A DNA stretch of 64,000 nucleotides from an uncultured Pseudomonas sp. (GTDB taxonomy: Bacteria > Pseudomonadota > Gammaproteobacteria > Pseudomonadales > Pseudomonadaceae): NCBI RefSeq assembly GCF_946886105.1, contig NZ_CAMPHV010000002.1, forward strand, positions 124,001-188,000, in the 5' to 3' direction. Of the stretch, positions 48,019 through 58,670 are shown piece after piece. The notes below the pieces were generated by a model, which was not told where the DNA came from, did no database searches, and was given only the letters and a program-made list of their open reading frames with translations. Numbering within the stretch: position 1 is the first letter of the stretch; each line of letters opens with the position of its first letter. The translations under genes and the position numbers were made by a program.

Positions 48019-49359
48019 GTGTTGAAAATATTCCCATGTCTACTATTAGCCGGCCTGGCAATGCAGGTGCAGGCCAAAGTCGATAGCACCCAGGCGGGCC
48101 GTCTCGGCCAGGATCTGACGCCGCTGGGCGGCGAGCGCGCGGGTAACGTCGCCGGCACGATCCCGAGCTGGGAAGGCGGCCTGGCGCAGCCGCCGGCCAA
48201 TTACCAGCCAGGCATGCACCACCCCGATCCCTATGCCGGTGATAAGCCGCTGTACCGGGTCGATAGCCAGAATCTGGCGCAATACCAGGGGCAATTGCCT
48301 GCTGGCTTGAAAGCCCTGCTGGAGAAGAACCCTGGCTACTTCATGCAGGTGTACCAGACCCGCCGTAGCGCCGCCGCCCCGCAGCGCATCTATGACGCCA
48401 CCCGTTTCAATGCGCAAAACGCCGAGCTGATTTCCAACGGCAACGGTGTCGACGGGGTTGCCGCCGGTATTCCCTTCCCGCTGCCGCAGAACGGTCAGGA
48501 AGTCATCTGGAACCACATCATGCGCTACCGCGGCGACCAGATCAGCTTCGTCAGCAACCTGGCGGCAGTGCTCTCCAGCGGCGCTTTCAATCTGCTCAAG
48601 CAGGAGCGCGACGCCTATTTCCTCTACGGCCGCGAAGGGGTGAGCCCGAAGGATCTGGACAACACCCTGTTCTATTACCGCAACAAGGTGGTCGCGCCGG
48701 CCAAGCTCGCGGGCTCGGCGCTGGTGGTGCAGGAAACCATCGACCAGGTGCTGGCGATCCGCAAGGCCTGGCGCTTCAACCGTGGCGAGCGCCGGGTGCG
48801 CCGCCTGCCGTCGCTGGCGTACGACGCCTTGCAGCCGGATACCAGCGGTATGGCCATCGCCGACCAGGTCGACACCTACAACGGCGCGCCGGATCGCTAC
48901 GAGTGGACGCTGATCGGCAAGCAGGAAATGCTGGTGCCCTACAACAGCTACGCGGTGCACCAGAAGGGCATCCCTTACGACACCATCCTGCAGGAGAAAA
49001 CCCTCAACCCGCAGCTGCTGCGTTACGAGCTGCACCGGGTCTGGGTGGTCGAGGCCGACCTGCGTAAAGGTCACAGCCATATCTATGGTAAGCGCCGCTT
49101 CTACCTCGACGAGGACAGCTGGCAGATCCTCGCGGTCGACCTCTACAACAAGGATCGCGAGCTGAGCGGGCTGCAGGAAAGCCACCCGATCAGTTATTAC
49201 GAAGTGCCGATGTTCGGCAGCACCCTGGAGACCATCTACGACTTCAAGGGCAGCCGCTACTTCGTCGACGGTCTGGATAACAACGAGCCGATGTACGACT
49301 TCAACGCCAAACTCAGTCCGCGCGATTTCACCCCGCAAGCCCTGCGTATCAATAACTGA
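48019..49359 (+). CDS. DUF1329 outer membrane/periplasmic protein
   Basis: 446 residues from the GTG at 48019, where GAGGAGA lies 6 bases upstream and the signal peptide (MLKIFPCLLLAGLAMQVQAK) starts. The body matches DUF1329 (LolA/LolB-like fold): LGGERAGNVAGTIPSWEGG, RRVRRLPSLAYDALQPDT. In other pseudomonads DUF1329 genes often travel with DUF1302 partners; none is present here. Followed by its own terminator. Confidence 0.88.
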   Translation: MLKIFPCLLLAGLAMQVQAKVDSTQAGRLGQDLTPLGGERAGNVAGTIPSWEGGLAQPPANYQPGMHHPDPYAGDKPLYRVDSQNLAQYQGQLPAGLKALLEKNPGYFMQVYQTRRSAAAPQRIYDATRFNAQNAELISNGNGVDGVAAGIPFPLPQNGQEVIWNHIMRYRGDQISFVSNLAAVLSSGAFNLLKQERDAYFLYGREGVSPKDLDNTLFYYRNKVVAPAKLAGSALVVQETIDQVLAIRKAWRFNRGERRVRRLPSLAYDALQPDTSGMAIADQVDTYNGAPDRYEWTLIGKQEMLVPYNSYAVHQKGIPYDTILQEKTLNPQLLRYELHRVWVVEADLRKGHSHIYGKRRFYLDEDSWQILAVDLYNKDRELSGLQESHPISYYEVPMFGSTLETIYDFKGSRYFVDGLDNNEPMYDFNAKLSPRDFTPQALRINN

Positions 49360-49379
49360 GTCGTCGCCACGCATCATGA

Positions 49380-49406
49380 AAGCCGCCCCATTCGGGCGGC
49401 TTTTTT
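49380..49406 (+). terminator. Rho-independent terminator of the DUF1329 gene
   Basis: AAGCCGCCC and GGGCGGCTT form a 9 bp stem with a CATTC loop, followed by six Ts, 20 bases past the stop. Confidence 0.95.
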
Positions 49407-49442
49407 GTTTCCGCATGCTCGATGGCATTGAATTTCATAATA

Positions 49443-49452
49443 TGTATATACA
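49443..49452. promoter_or_regulatory. HutC-like operator, upstream site
   Basis: Perfect palindrome TGTATATACA, 109 bases upstream of an identical site at 49552. It matches the TGTA-N2-TACA core of HutC operators. A paired arrangement would allow repressor looping. Confidence 0.75.
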
Positions 49453-49525
49453 ATTGATTGACATTAAACATCCGAGATTGCGGGCTTTATGAATATCCGG
49501 CTCTAAGACTGAATGAAATGAGCGC

Positions 49526-49561
49526 TTGACGATTCCTGGTTCGCTTTATAATGTATATACA
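49526..49561 (+). promoter_or_regulatory. hut promoter overlapped by a second HutC-like operator
   Basis: TTGACG (49526-49531) and TATAAT (49547-49552, 15-base spacer; alternatively TAATGT at 49549 with 17) form a sigma70-like promoter. The palindrome TGTATATACA (49552-49561) overlaps the -10 region and start. Repressor bound here would block polymerase. The hutI start is 26 bases downstream. Confidence 0.7.
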
Positions 49562-49586
49562 AATGCATCTGTAAAGGTCCGTTTCG

Positions 49587-50825
49587 ATGCCGCTGGTCCC
49601 TGAAAAAAGCCTGCTATGGCGCGCCGTCACGCTGTTCGACGGTCTGCAAACGTTGCCGCAACCCATGGCGGTGATGGTCGCGGATGGGCGCGTCAGCCTG
49701 ATGGTGCCGATGGACGACTTCGACGAGGCGTTGGCCATCGGTGCCGTCGAGGCGGGCAGCGGCGGGGTGATGACCCCGGGCTTGATCGACTGCCACACTC
49801 ACTTGGTCTACGCCGGTGAGCGCGCCGGGGAATTCGAGCAGCGTCTGGAAGGTGTCGCTTACGCCGAGATCGCCAAGGCCGGCGGCGGTATCCTCAGCAG
49901 CGTGCGCGCCACTCGCGCGGCCAGCGAGGAACAATTGCTGGCGCAGAGTCTGCCGCGCTTGCAGGCGCTGTTGGCCGACGGCGTGACCAGCGTGGAAATC
50001 AAATCCGGTTATGGCCTGAGCGTTGCGGACGAACTGAAAATGCTGCGGGTCGCCCGCCGCCTCGGCGAGCTGCTGCCGGTGCGGGTCATTACTACGCTGC
50101 TGGCGGCCCATGCCTTGCCGGCGGAGTTCGCCGACGACAGCGACGGCTATATCGAGCTGGTATGTAACGAGATCATCCCGGCTGCCGCGGCCGAAGGCCT
50201 GGCCGACGCGGTGGACGTGTTCTGCGAACACATCGGCTTCAGCCCGGCGCAATGCGAGCGGGTGTTCCAGGCCGCCCAGGCCCATGGCCTGCCGATCAAG
50301 GCTCACGCCGAGCAACTCTCCAACCAGGGTGCAAGTGCCCTCGCGGCGCGCTACCGCGGCTTGTCGGCCGACCATATCGAGTTTCTCGACGAGGCTGGCG
50401 TGCAAGCCATGGCGGCGGTCGGTACGGTCGCCACCCTGTTGCCCGGGGCCTTTCATACCCTGCGCGAAACGCAGTTGCCGCCAATCGCATTGCTGCGCCA
50501 ATACGGCGTGCCCATGGCCGTGGCCAGCGACGCCAACCCCGGCACCGCACCTATTTGTTTCCCGACCCTGAACCTGAACCTGGCTTGCACGCTGTTCCGC
50601 CTGACCCCGCGCGAGGCCCTGGCCGGGATGACCGCCCATGCCGCGCAGGCCCTGGGCGCGCCCGCGTTGGGTCGCATTGCCGTCGGTGCCCCGGCCGATC
50701 TGTGCCTGTGGGATGTCAGTCAGCCGGCCGAACTGGCCTATGCGATTCAGCCTGGGCGCCTGCGCCAGCGCGTCTTCCAGGGCGTCATCAGCTACGACAA
50801 AGAGGCCGTTCGCCATGCGCACTGA
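49587..50825 (+). CDS. hutI: Imidazolonepropionase
   Basis: 412 residues. It hydrolyses imidazolonepropionate to formiminoglutamate in histidine breakdown. Metal ligand motif [21 protein letters not shown] block, and the C-terminal SDANPGT region match the family. First gene of the cluster. Overlaps hutG by 11 bases. Confidence 0.96.
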   Translation: MPLVPEKSLLWRAVTLFDGLQTLPQPMAVMVADGRVSLMVPMDDFDEALAIGAVEAGSGGVMTPGLIDCHTHLVYAGERAGEFEQRLEGVAYAEIAKAGGGILSSVRATRAASEEQLLAQSLPRLQALLADGVTSVEIKSGYGLSVADELKMLRVARRLGELLPVRVITTLLAAHALPAEFADDSDGYIELVCNEIIPAAAAEGLADAVDVFCEHIGFSPAQCERVFQAAQAHGLPIKAHAEQLSNQGASALAARYRGLSADHIEFLDEAGVQAMAAVGTVATLLPGAFHTLRETQLPPIALLRQYGVPMAVASDANPGTAPICFPTLNLNLACTLFRLTPREALAGMTAHAAQALGAPALGRIAVGAPADLCLWDVSQPAELAYAIQPGRLRQRVFQGVISYDKEAVRHAH

Positions 50826-51768
50826 TCGTCATTCGATGGACCTCTGGCAGGGCCGTATCGACCCCGAAGCCGACAGCGCTCGCTGGCACCAGCGCATTCA
50901 GCCACTCGCCGACGACAGCACGCCTGGGGTGGCGCTGCTCGGCTTCGCCAGCGACGAAGGAGTGCGCCGCAATCATGGGCGCGTCGGCGCCGTGGGCGGC
51001 CCGTTGGCGATACGCAAGGCGCTGGCCAACCTGGCCTGGCACCGCAGCGGGCCGGCCTACGATGGCGGTGACGTGCTTTGCGCCGATGGCGATCTGGAAG
51101 GCGCTCAGGCGCGTCTGGGACGCAACGTCTGCGCGCTGCTGGATGCCGGGCACCTGCCGATCGTCCTCGGCGGCGGCCATGAGGTGGCGTTCGGCAGCTG
51201 GCAGGGTATCGCCGAGCACCTGGCTGGCGGCGTACCCCGGATGGCCGCCCCGCGCATTGGCATTATCAATTTCGATGCGCATTTCGACCTGCGCGACCCG
51301 ACTCATATCCATTCCTCCGGCACGCCTTTCGCGCAGATCGCCGAGCAATGCGCCGCGCGCGGCTGGCCCTTCGCCTATGCCTGCCTGGGCGTCAGCCGCG
51401 CGAGCAATACCCGCGCCTTGTTCCAGCGTGCCCGCGAACTGGGCGTGCTGGTGCGCGAGGACCGGGACATAAGCGAAAGCCGCCTGCCCGAGTTGATGGC
51501 CGAGTTGCAGGCGTTTATCGCCGGCTGCGATGCGATCTACCTGACCATCGATATCGACGTGCTGCCCGCCTGCGAAGCGCCGGGTGTCAGCGCGCCGGCC
51601 GCCCGCGGCGTGCCCCTGGCGCTGCTCGAACCCCTGCTCGAAAGCGTACGCGACAGCGGCAAGCTGCGCCTCGCCGACCTCGCTGAACTCAACCCCGAGC
51701 ACGACATCGACAGCCGCACCGCGCGGGTCGCCGCCCGTTTGATCCATTTGCTCACCCTGAATCACTGA
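50815..51768 (+). CDS. hutG: Formimidoylglutamase (arginase family)
   Basis: 317 residues from the ATG at 50815; an ATG at 50836 is possible. Ureohydrolase manganese motifs [19 protein letters not shown] and TIDIDVLP are all present. It cleaves N-formimidoylglutamate to glutamate and formamide, giving the four-step hut pathway. This is not the N-formylglutamate amidohydrolase used with HutF in the five-step pathway. Confidence 0.93.
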   Translation: MRTDRHSMDLWQGRIDPEADSARWHQRIQPLADDSTPGVALLGFASDEGVRRNHGRVGAVGGPLAIRKALANLAWHRSGPAYDGGDVLCADGDLEGAQARLGRNVCALLDAGHLPIVLGGGHEVAFGSWQGIAEHLAGGVPRMAAPRIGIINFDAHFDLRDPTHIHSSGTPFAQIAEQCAARGWPFAYACLGVSRASNTRALFQRARELGVLVREDRDISESRLPELMAELQAFIAGCDAIYLTIDIDVLPACEAPGVSAPAARGVPLALLEPLLESVRDSGKLRLADLAELNPEHDIDSRTARVAARLIHLLTLNH

Positions 51769-51806
51769 GCCCGAACCTTATCCCGAACAAGACGGAGGAG
51801 CCCGTT

Positions 51807-53489
51807 ATGAGCCGTTTCCGCGACACCGAAATCCGCGCCGCCCGCGGTACCACGCTGACCGCCAAGAGCTGGCTGACCGAAGCGCCGCTGCGCATGCTGA
51901 TGAACAACCTCGACCCGGAAGTGGCCGAGAACCCCAAGGAGCTGGTGGTCTACGGCGGCATCGGCCGCGCCGCGCGCAACTGGGAATGCTTCGACAAGAT
52001 CGTCGAGGTGCTGACCCGCCTGGAAGACAACCAGACCCTGCTGATCCAGTCCGGCAAGCCGGTGGGCGTGTTCGAGACCCACAAGGACGCGCCGCGCGTG
52101 CTGCTGGCCAACTCCAACCTGGTGCCGCACTGGGCCACCTGGGAGCACTTCAACGAACTGGATGCCAAGGGCCTGGCCATGTACGGCCAGATGACTGCAG
52201 GCTCCTGGATCTATATCGGCAGCCAGGGCATCGTCCAGGGCACCTATGAAACCTTCGTCGAGGCCGGTCGCCAGCACTATGGCGGCAGCCTCAAGGGCCG
52301 CTGGGTATTGACCGCGGGCCTCGGCGGCATGGGCGGCGCGCAGCCGCTGGCGGCGACCCTGGCCGGCGCCTGCTCGCTGAATATCGAGTGTCAGCAGAGC
52401 CGTATCGATTTCCGCCTGAAGACCCGTTATGTCGACGAGCAGGCCACGAATCTGGACGACGCCCTGGCGCGCATCGACAAGTACACCGGTGAAGGCAAGG
52501 CCATCTCCATCGCCCTCTGCGGCAACGCCGCCGAGATACTCCCGGAGCTGGTCCGTCGCGGCGTGCGCCCGGATATGGTCACCGACCAGACCAGCGCCCA
52601 CGATCCGCGCCATGGCTACCTGCCGGCCGGTTGGAGCTGGGACGAGTACGTCGCCCGCGGCAAGACCGAGGAGGCCGTGGTGGTCAAGGCCGCCAAGCAA
52701 TCCATGGCCGTGCATGTGCGCGCCATGCTGGCCTTCCAGCAGATGGGCGTGCCGACTTTCGACTACGGCAACAACATCCGCCAGATGGCGCTGGAAGAGG
52801 GCGTCGACAATGCCTTCGACTTCCCCGGCTTCGTCCCGGCCTATATCCGCCCGCTGTTCTGCCAGGGTATTGGCCCGTTCCGCTGGGTGGCGCTGTCCGG
52901 CGACCCCGAGGACATCTACAAGACCGACGCCAAGGTCAAGGAGCTGATCCCCGACGACGTCCACCTGCACAACTGGTTGGACATGGCCCGCGAGCGCATC
53001 AGCTTCCAGGGCCTGCCGGCGCGCATCTGCTGGGTCGGCCTGAAGGACCGTGCGCGTCTGGCCCAGGCGTTCAACGACATGGTCGCCAGCGGCGAGCTGA
53101 AGGCGCCGATCGTGATCGGCCGCGACCACCTGGACTCGGGCTCGGTGGCCAGCCCCAACCGCGAGACCGAATCGATGCAGGATGGCTCCGATGCAGTGTC
53201 CGACTGGCCGCTGCTCAACGCCCTGCTGAATACCGCGGGCGGCGCCACCTGGGTCTCGTTGCACCACGGCGGCGGCGTCGGCATGGGCTATTCGCAGCAT
53301 TCCGGGGTGGTCATAGTGGCCGACGGCACGCCGGAAGCCCGCGCCCGTCTCGGCCGTGTGCTGCGCAACGACCCCGGTACCGGGGTGATGCGTCACGCCG
53401 ATGCCGGTTATGAAATTGCCACCGAGTGCGCCCGCGAGCAGGGCCTCGATTTGCCGATGATCGCTGCGACCCAAGGAGTCCAAGCATGA
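51807..53489 (+). CDS. hutU: Urocanate hydratase
   Basis: 560 residues, full length for the family. It converts urocanate to imidazolonepropionate using a bound NAD+. The [10 protein letters not shown] and [14 protein letters not shown] segments and the conserved active-site block [15 protein letters not shown], with its cysteine, are present. The stop overlaps the hutH ATG. Confidence 0.97.
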   Translation: MSRFRDTEIRAARGTTLTAKSWLTEAPLRMLMNNLDPEVAENPKELVVYGGIGRAARNWECFDKIVEVLTRLEDNQTLLIQSGKPVGVFETHKDAPRVLLANSNLVPHWATWEHFNELDAKGLAMYGQMTAGSWIYIGSQGIVQGTYETFVEAGRQHYGGSLKGRWVLTAGLGGMGGAQPLAATLAGACSLNIECQQSRIDFRLKTRYVDEQATNLDDALARIDKYTGEGKAISIALCGNAAEILPELVRRGVRPDMVTDQTSAHDPRHGYLPAGWSWDEYVARGKTEEAVVVKAAKQSMAVHVRAMLAFQQMGVPTFDYGNNIRQMALEEGVDNAFDFPGFVPAYIRPLFCQGIGPFRWVALSGDPEDIYKTDAKVKELIPDDVHLHNWLDMARERISFQGLPARICWVGLKDRARLAQAFNDMVASGELKAPIVIGRDHLDSGSVASPNRETESMQDGSDAVSDWPLLNALLNTAGGATWVSLHHGGGVGMGYSQHSGVVIVADGTPEARARLGRVLRNDPGTGVMRHADAGYEIATECAREQGLDLPMIAATQGVQA

Positions 53490-55021
53490 GCCCGTTCACC
53501 CTGACCCCCGGCCAACTGAGCCTGAGCCAACTGCGCGCCGCCTACCAGAGCCCGCTGCAGCTGCGCCTGGACCACAGCGCCCACGCCGCTATCGAGGCCA
53601 GCGTCGCCTGCGTCGACGCAATCGTCGCCGAGGGCCGCACCGCCTACGGCATCAACACCGGCTTCGGCCTGCTGGCCTCGACCCGCATCGCCAGCGAGGA
53701 CCTGGAAAAACTGCAGCGCTCGCTGGTTCTGTCGCACGCCGCCGGCATCGGCGAGCCGCTGGACGACGCCATGGTGCGGCTGATCATGCTGCTCAAGGTC
53801 AACAGCCTGGCGCGCGGCTTCTCCGGCATCCGCCTGAAGGTGATCGAGGCGCTGATCGCCTTGATCAACGCCGAGGTCTATCCGCACATTCCCTTGAAAG
53901 GCTCAGTGGGTGCCTCCGGCGACCTGGCGCCGCTGGCGCATATGTCGCTGCTGCTGCTCGGTGAAAGCCAGGCGCGTCATAAAGGCCAATGGCTGCCGGC
54001 CAGCGAGGCGCTGGCGATCGCCGGCCTGGAACCGATGACCCTGGCCGCCAAAGAGGGTCTGGCGCTGCTCAACGGTACCCAGGTGTCGACCGCCTACGCG
54101 CTGCGCGGCTTGTTCGAGGCCGAGGACCTGTTCGCCGCCGCCACGGTCTGCGGCGGCCTGACCGTCGAAGCCGCACTGGGCTCGCGGGCGCCGTTCGATG
54201 CGCGCATCCATGCCGCCCGTGGCCAGCGCGGGCAGATCGATGCCGCGAGCATCTATCGCCATCTGCTCGGCGACAGCAGCGAAGTCGGCCGTTCCCATGA
54301 AGCCTGCGACAAGGTGCAGGATCCCTACTCGCTGCGTTGCCAGCCGCAGGTCATGGGCGCCTGCCTGACCCAGCTGCGCCAGGCCGCCGAGGTGCTGGCG
54401 GTGGAAGCCAACGCGGTGTCCGACAACCCGCTGGTGTTCGCCGCCGAGGGCGATGTGATTTCCGGCGGCAACTTCCACGCCGAGCCGGTGGCCATGGCCG
54501 CCGACAATATCGCCCTGGCCATCGCCGAAATCGGCGCGCTGAGCGAACGACGCACTTCGCTGATGATGGACAAGCACATGTCGCAGTTGCCGCCGTTTCT
54601 GGTGGCCAACGGCGGGGTCAACTCCGGTTTCATGATCGCCCAGGTCACCGCCGCCGCATTGGCCAGCGAGAACAAGGCCCTGGCCCACCCGCACAGCGTC
54701 GACAGCCTGCCGACTTCGGCGAACCAGGAAGACCACGTGTCCATGGCCCCGGCCGCCGGCAAACGCCTGTGGGAAATGGCCGCCAACACCCGTGGCGTGC
54801 TGGCCATCGAATGGCTCGGCGCCTGCCAGGGCCTGGATTTCCGCGAGGGGCTGAAAAGCTCGCCGCTGCTCGAACAGGCGCGCCAGGCGCTGCGGGCCAA
54901 GGTGCCGTACTACGTCGAGGACCGCTTCTTCGCCCCGGATATCGCTGCGGCCAATGAGCTGCTGGCCGGCCGAGTGCTGAACCCGTTACTCCCAAGCGGA
55001 ATGCTGCCGTCGCTGGGCTAG
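53486..55021 (+). CDS. hutH: Histidine ammonia-lyase
   Basis: 511 residues from the ATG at 53486, overlapping the hutU stop by 4 bases. Ala143-Ser144-Gly145 in [14 protein letters not shown] form the MIO prosthetic group. It deaminates histidine to urocanate, the first step, yet is encoded fourth. INTGFGLLA and QEDHVSMAP are also intact. Confidence 0.97.
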   Translation: MSPFTLTPGQLSLSQLRAAYQSPLQLRLDHSAHAAIEASVACVDAIVAEGRTAYGINTGFGLLASTRIASEDLEKLQRSLVLSHAAGIGEPLDDAMVRLIMLLKVNSLARGFSGIRLKVIEALIALINAEVYPHIPLKGSVGASGDLAPLAHMSLLLLGESQARHKGQWLPASEALAIAGLEPMTLAAKEGLALLNGTQVSTAYALRGLFEAEDLFAAATVCGGLTVEAALGSRAPFDARIHAARGQRGQIDAASIYRHLLGDSSEVGRSHEACDKVQDPYSLRCQPQVMGACLTQLRQAAEVLAVEANAVSDNPLVFAAEGDVISGGNFHAEPVAMAADNIALAIAEIGALSERRTSLMMDKHMSQLPPFLVANGGVNSGFMIAQVTAAALASENKALAHPHSVDSLPTSANQEDHVSMAPAAGKRLWEMAANTRGVLAIEWLGACQGLDFREGLKSSPLLEQARQALRAKVPYYVEDRFFAPDIAAANELLAGRVLNPLLPSGMLPSLG

Positions 55022-55029
55022 GCCGTGTT

Positions 55030-55107
55030 GTAGGGTGGACAACGCGAAGCTTGTCCACCGGCTCAGGGTGTTGCAACGGTGGGCAAGCAAAGCGTTGCCC
55101 ACCCTAC
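55030..55107. repeat. GTAGGGTGG-family inverted repeat between hutH and hutC
   Basis: Left GTAGGGTGGACAACGC with AGCTTGTCCACC and right GGTGGGCAAGC with GCGTTGCCCACCCTAC pair across the element. It lies 8 bases after the hutH stop and may partly terminate the operon before hutC. Confidence 0.8.
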
Positions 55108-55164
55108 GTTGGGGCTGATTGACGCGCTATCATCCGCGCATCGGGCGTAACCCAAGGAGCCGCT

Positions 55165-55875
55165 GTGACCAGTACTACCCCGCGCTACAAGGCGATCGAA
55201 GAGTTCCTTCTGGAGCGCATCCGCAGCGGCGTCTTTCCGGTCAATCATCAGATCCCCGCCGAGGAGCAACTGGCGAGGGATTTCGGCGTCAGCCGGATGA
55301 CCGCGAACAAGGCGATCCGCGATCTGGTGCAGAAGGGTTACCTGATCCGCCAGGCCGGGCTCGGCACCTTCGTCACCGACCGCAAGGCCGAATCCTCGCT
55401 GCATGAAGTGCTGAACATCGCCGCCGAAGTCCGTGGGCGCGGCAACGATTACAGCAACCTGATTCTGCGTTGCGAGGCGATCGAGGCGGACGACGAAGTC
55501 GCCCTGCGCCTCGGCGTACGCGTCGGTACGCCGACCTTTCACAGCATCTTGGTGCACCGCGAGAACGGCCTGCCGATCCAGCTCGAGGATCGCTACGTTA
55601 ACCCGCGCTGGGTGCCGAACTACCTGGAAACCGACTTCGCCCGACACACGCCGAACGAAGTGCTGGTCGCCGCCTGCCCGATTTCCGATGTCGAGCACGT
55701 GGTCGAGGCCGTGCTGGTCGACCGGCAAACCGCCGAGTGGCTGGCCATGGACCCCGCCACCCCCTGCCTGAGCATGATCCGCCGCACCTGGTCGGACGAT
55801 CACCTGGTCAGCTATGCGCGGCTGATCCATCCCGGCGATCGCTACAAACTGCGCTCGGCGCTACAGCGCAGATAA
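55165..55875 (+). CDS. hutC: Histidine utilisation repressor
   Basis: 236 residues from the GTG at 55165 with AAGGAG 6 bases upstream. N-terminal GntR winged helix (about 5-70: IPAEEQLARDFGVSRMTANKAIRDL), then a UTRA effector domain that binds urocanate. It represses hut genes, and the paired TGTATATACA sites before hutI are its expected targets. No such site precedes hutC itself. Confidence 0.94.
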   Translation: MTSTTPRYKAIEEFLLERIRSGVFPVNHQIPAEEQLARDFGVSRMTANKAIRDLVQKGYLIRQAGLGTFVTDRKAESSLHEVLNIAAEVRGRGNDYSNLILRCEAIEADDEVALRLGVRVGTPTFHSILVHRENGLPIQLEDRYVNPRWVPNYLETDFARHTPNEVLVAACPISDVEHVVEAVLVDRQTAEWLAMDPATPCLSMIRRTWSDDHLVSYARLIHPGDRYKLRSALQRR

Positions 55876-56002
55876 CAGCGCTCGCCTTGGGGGCGGGCAG
55901 GTTCGCAGCAAGCCGTAGCCAGAATGCAAGCCAGGAATGATTTATCTGCTCCGGATTTCCCCGGATTTCATCCGGGCTACAGGGCGGCGCGTCTTTAGCC
56001 AG

Positions 56003-56062
56003 GTAGGGTGGATGACGCTTTTTTCATCCACCATCGTGGTTGGTGGATGAGCGACCCTCGCT
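56003..56062. repeat. GTAGGGTGG-family element, degenerate
   Basis: GTAGGGTGGATGACGC, then TCATCCACC and GGTGGATGA, ending in ACCCTCGCTAG. The right end is degraded relative to the copies at 5631 and 55030 and overlaps the stop codon of the DUF3392 gene. Confidence 0.65.
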
Positions 56063-56384
56063 AGTTGCGATCCGCCAACACGCCGATCAGGAAGAACACC
56101 AGCAACAGCACCGGCGCCAGGGTGTAGTTGTTGAAGTGGCCGAGGCCCTGGGCCAGCCAGGGGGTGAGGAAGACCATCGCCAGGCCGTAGCCGACCGCGC
56201 AGACCAGCACGAAAATCAGGGTGCGGAAGAAGAAGTTCAGCCCGCTGATCGAGCGTTGCACCCAGGCATTGATGCCGGGGCCGAAGAGTACGAACAACGT
56301 GGCCATGATCGCCAGGGAGATGTCGTACAGGTGACTGCGGCTCCAGCGTGACAGGGTGGCGATCAGGTCGAGTAGCAAATCCAT
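56061..56384 (-). CDS. DUF3392 membrane protein
   Basis: 107 residues with three hydrophobic helices. The sequence matches the DUF3392 family found beside hemW in pseudomonads. Function unknown. It follows hemW on the same strand by 34 bases; its TAG stop lies at the edge of a repeat element. Confidence 0.88.
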   Translation of the reverse strand: MDLLLDLIATLSRWSRSHLYDISLAIMATLFVLFGPGINAWVQRSISGLNFFFRTLIFVLVCAVGYGLAMVFLTPWLAQGLGHFNNYTLAPVLLLVFFLIGVLADRN

Positions 56385-56418
56385 CCGATTTCCTTAGTCT
56401 TCGATGCGCAAGGCGGTT

Positions 56419-57630
56419 TCAGGGCAGAAAGTGTTGCAGCAGGTCGTTGAGAAACAACTGGCCTTCGCGGGTCGCGCTCAGGCGCGCCGGGTCGCTGTGC
56501 ATCAGCCCACGCGCTTGCGCTTCTTCGCGCGCCGCGGCGAGCAGGGTTTGGGGCAGGCCGGTGCGTTGGCTGAATAGTTCGCTGGCGACGCCGTCGGTGA
56601 GGCGCAATACGTTCATCAGGAACTCGAACGGCAGCTCGTCCGCGCTCAGCACGCGTTCACCGGCGCTGAAACGCTTGCCGCTGTCCAGATAGTCCTTGGG
56701 CAGGCGGGTTTTCCAGGCGCGCTGGATCTTGCCATCTGGGGCGCTCAGTTTGGCGTGGGCGCCGGCGCCGATGCCAAGAAAATCGCCGAAGCTCCAGTAG
56801 TTGAGGTTGTGCCGCGCCGCCTTGCCGGCCTGGGCATAGGCCGAGACCTCGTACTGCGCGTAGCCGTGCTCGGCGAGCAACGCCTGACCGGCTTCCTGGA
56901 TATCCCAGAGGATATCGTCCTCGGGCATCACTGGCGGTTGATTCCAGAACACCGTGTTCGGCTCGACGGTCAGCTGGTACCAGGACAGGTGCGTCGGCTG
57001 CTGGGCGATGGCGGTGCGCAGGTCGCTCAGGGCGTCCTCAATCGACTGGTCCGGCAGGCCGTGCATCAGGTCCAGGTTGAAATTGTCGAAGCCGGCGGCG
57101 CGGGCCATATCCGCGGCGCGCACCGCCTCGTCGCCATCGTGAATGCGCCCCAGGGCCTTGAGCTTTTGCGACTGGAAGCTCTGCACGCCGATCGACAGGC
57201 GATTGATGCCGAGTGCGCGGTAGTCACGGAACTTGGCTTGCTCGAAGGTGCCGGGGTTGGCTTCCAGGGTGATTTCGATGTCAGCGGCGAACGGGATGCG
57301 CCGTTCGACGCCTTGCAGCAGGCGCCCGATGGCATTGGCGGAAAACAGGCTGGGCGTGCCGCCGCCGAAGAAGATCGAGGTCAGCGGCCGCTGGTACACC
57401 CGCGGCAAATCCTCATCGAGGTCGGCGAGCAGGGCGTCGACGTATTCTTCTTCCGGCAGCGTTGGCCCGGCGGCGTGGGAGTTGAAGTCGCAATAGGGGC
57501 ACTTCTTCACGCACCAGGGGATATGCACGTAGAGCGCCAGAGGCGGCAGCTCGAAGCCAGAAGCGGCAAGCTGCAAGTTGCTTCCGCTGTTGCTTGAAGC
57601 TTGCGGCTTGGCGCTTGAGGCTTTGCTCAT
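56419..57630 (-). CDS. hemW: Heme chaperone HemW (radical SAM)
   Basis: 403 residues. Radical SAM cluster C40-x3-C44-x2-C47 ([14 protein letters not shown]), GGGTPSLF, and a C-terminal HemN-like domain. It has about 28 residues before the conserved [12 protein letters not shown], where E. coli has about 4; residues 4-27 are encoded by a repeat-like AAGCTTGAAGC run. Start overlaps the rdgB stop by 4 bases. Confidence 0.94.
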   Translation of the reverse strand: MSKASSAKPQASSNSGSNLQLAASGFELPPLALYVHIPWCVKKCPYCDFNSHAAGPTLPEEEYVDALLADLDEDLPRVYQRPLTSIFFGGGTPSLFSANAIGRLLQGVERRIPFAADIEITLEANPGTFEQAKFRDYRALGINRLSIGVQSFQSQKLKALGRIHDGDEAVRAADMARAAGFDNFNLDLMHGLPDQSIEDALSDLRTAIAQQPTHLSWYQLTVEPNTVFWNQPPVMPEDDILWDIQEAGQALLAEHGYAQYEVSAYAQAGKAARHNLNYWSFGDFLGIGAGAHAKLSAPDGKIQRAWKTRLPKDYLDSGKRFSAGERVLSADELPFEFLMNVLRLTDGVASELFSQRTGLPQTLLAAAREEAQARGLMHSDPARLSATREGQLFLNDLLQHFLP

Positions 57631-58220
57631 AGCCCCAGCCGCTGCTTGAGCAGGGCCATGGCCCGGGCGCGGTGGCTGAGCTGATTTTTATCGGCGGAGG
57701 CCATTTCGGCGCTGGAACATCCGCGTTCGGCCACCCAGAACAGTGGGTCGTAGCCGAAGCCGTTTTCGCCCTGCGCCGCATGCAGGATACGCCCGTGCCA
57801 GAGCCCTTCGCAGACGATCGGCAGCGGGTCTTCGGCATGTCGCACCAAGGCCAGGCAGCAAACGAACTGGGCGCCGCGCTCGGCATCCGGCACGCCTTGC
57901 AACGCTTCGAGCAGTTTGGCGTTGTTCGCCGCATCGCCCTGGCCGTCGGCATAACGCGCCGAATAGATGCCCGGTGCGCCGCCGAGTGCGTCCACCGCCA
58001 GGCCGGAGTCGTCGGCCAGCGCCGGCAAACCGGACACCTGGGCGGCATGACGGGCCTTGAGGATGGCGTTTTCGATAAACGACAGGCCGGTTTCTTCCGG
58101 CTCCACGCTGCTGAACTCGCCGATCGCGCGCACCTGCACGGTGTCGCCGAGCATGGCCTGGAGTTCCTTGAGTTTGCCGGCGTTATGACTGGCCAGCACC
58201 AGTTGTTTGAAAGTCATCAT
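57627..58220 (-). CDS. rdgB: dITP/XTP pyrophosphatase (RdgB/HAM1)
   Basis: 197 residues from the first of two adjacent ATGs at 58220. Substrate-binding [10 protein letters not shown] and [22 protein letters not shown] are intact. It removes non-canonical purine triphosphates. It overlaps the DUF4426 stop by 4 bases. Confidence 0.96.
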   Translation of the reverse strand: MMTFKQLVLASHNAGKLKELQAMLGDTVQVRAIGEFSSVEPEETGLSFIENAILKARHAAQVSGLPALADDSGLAVDALGGAPGIYSARYADGQGDAANNAKLLEALQGVPDAERGAQFVCCLALVRHAEDPLPIVCEGLWHGRILHAAQGENGFGYDPLFWVAERGCSSAEMASADKNQLSHRARAMALLKQRLGL

Positions 58221-58636
58221 TCGTCTGGGAAAAATTCCTGGTCGAAGTTGAAGCTGTGCGCCACGCCATCGGGGCCGGTGAGGTTGATGGTGAAACGCAG
58301 CATCTCGCGTTGGCTGAAGGGAAATTGCGCCAGGTAGTAAATCGCGCTGCCTTCGTTGATCTGCTTGAACGTCAAGGGATGGCTGCGTCCGACCAGGTCC
58401 TTCACTTCGCCGCCAACCTGGGCGGTCGTCGCCTGACCGGCCTTGAGCACCGAGATGTTCACCACGCCCAGGGTCTTGCTGCGCACCAGGCCGCTGGCGG
58501 CGGCGATATCGGGCTGCAGGAAGCCGGAATTGAAGGCGATGTAATGCACGTCCAGCTCGCCGAAGCTCTGTTTGCGCTCGGCGAAGGCGGGCAGGCTCAG
58601 GCACAGGGTGAGTAGGACGAGGGCGATGCGGCTCAT
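58217..58636 (-). CDS. DUF4426 exported protein
   Basis: 139 residues from the ATG at 58636 (GGAGTT upstream). Signal peptide about 1-19 ([13 protein letters not shown]). Beta-rich domain with the [16 protein letters not shown] block of DUF4426. Function unknown; always beside metW and rdgB in Pseudomonas. Confidence 0.9.
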   Translation of the reverse strand: MSRIALVLLTLCLSLPAFAERKQSFGELDVHYIAFNSGFLQPDIAAASGLVRSKTLGVVNISVLKAGQATTAQVGGEVKDLVGRSHPLTFKQINEGSAIYYLAQFPFSQREMLRFTINLTGPDGVAHSFNFDQEFFPDE

Positions 58637-58670
58637 TGGAGTTCTCCTCAAGATGACCTCGGGTGGCGCC

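Noticed and set aside
51762..53483. 573-residue open frame on the minus strand opposite hutU
   Set aside because: Mirror frame of a highly conserved hydratase in GC-rich DNA; no start signal or family match.
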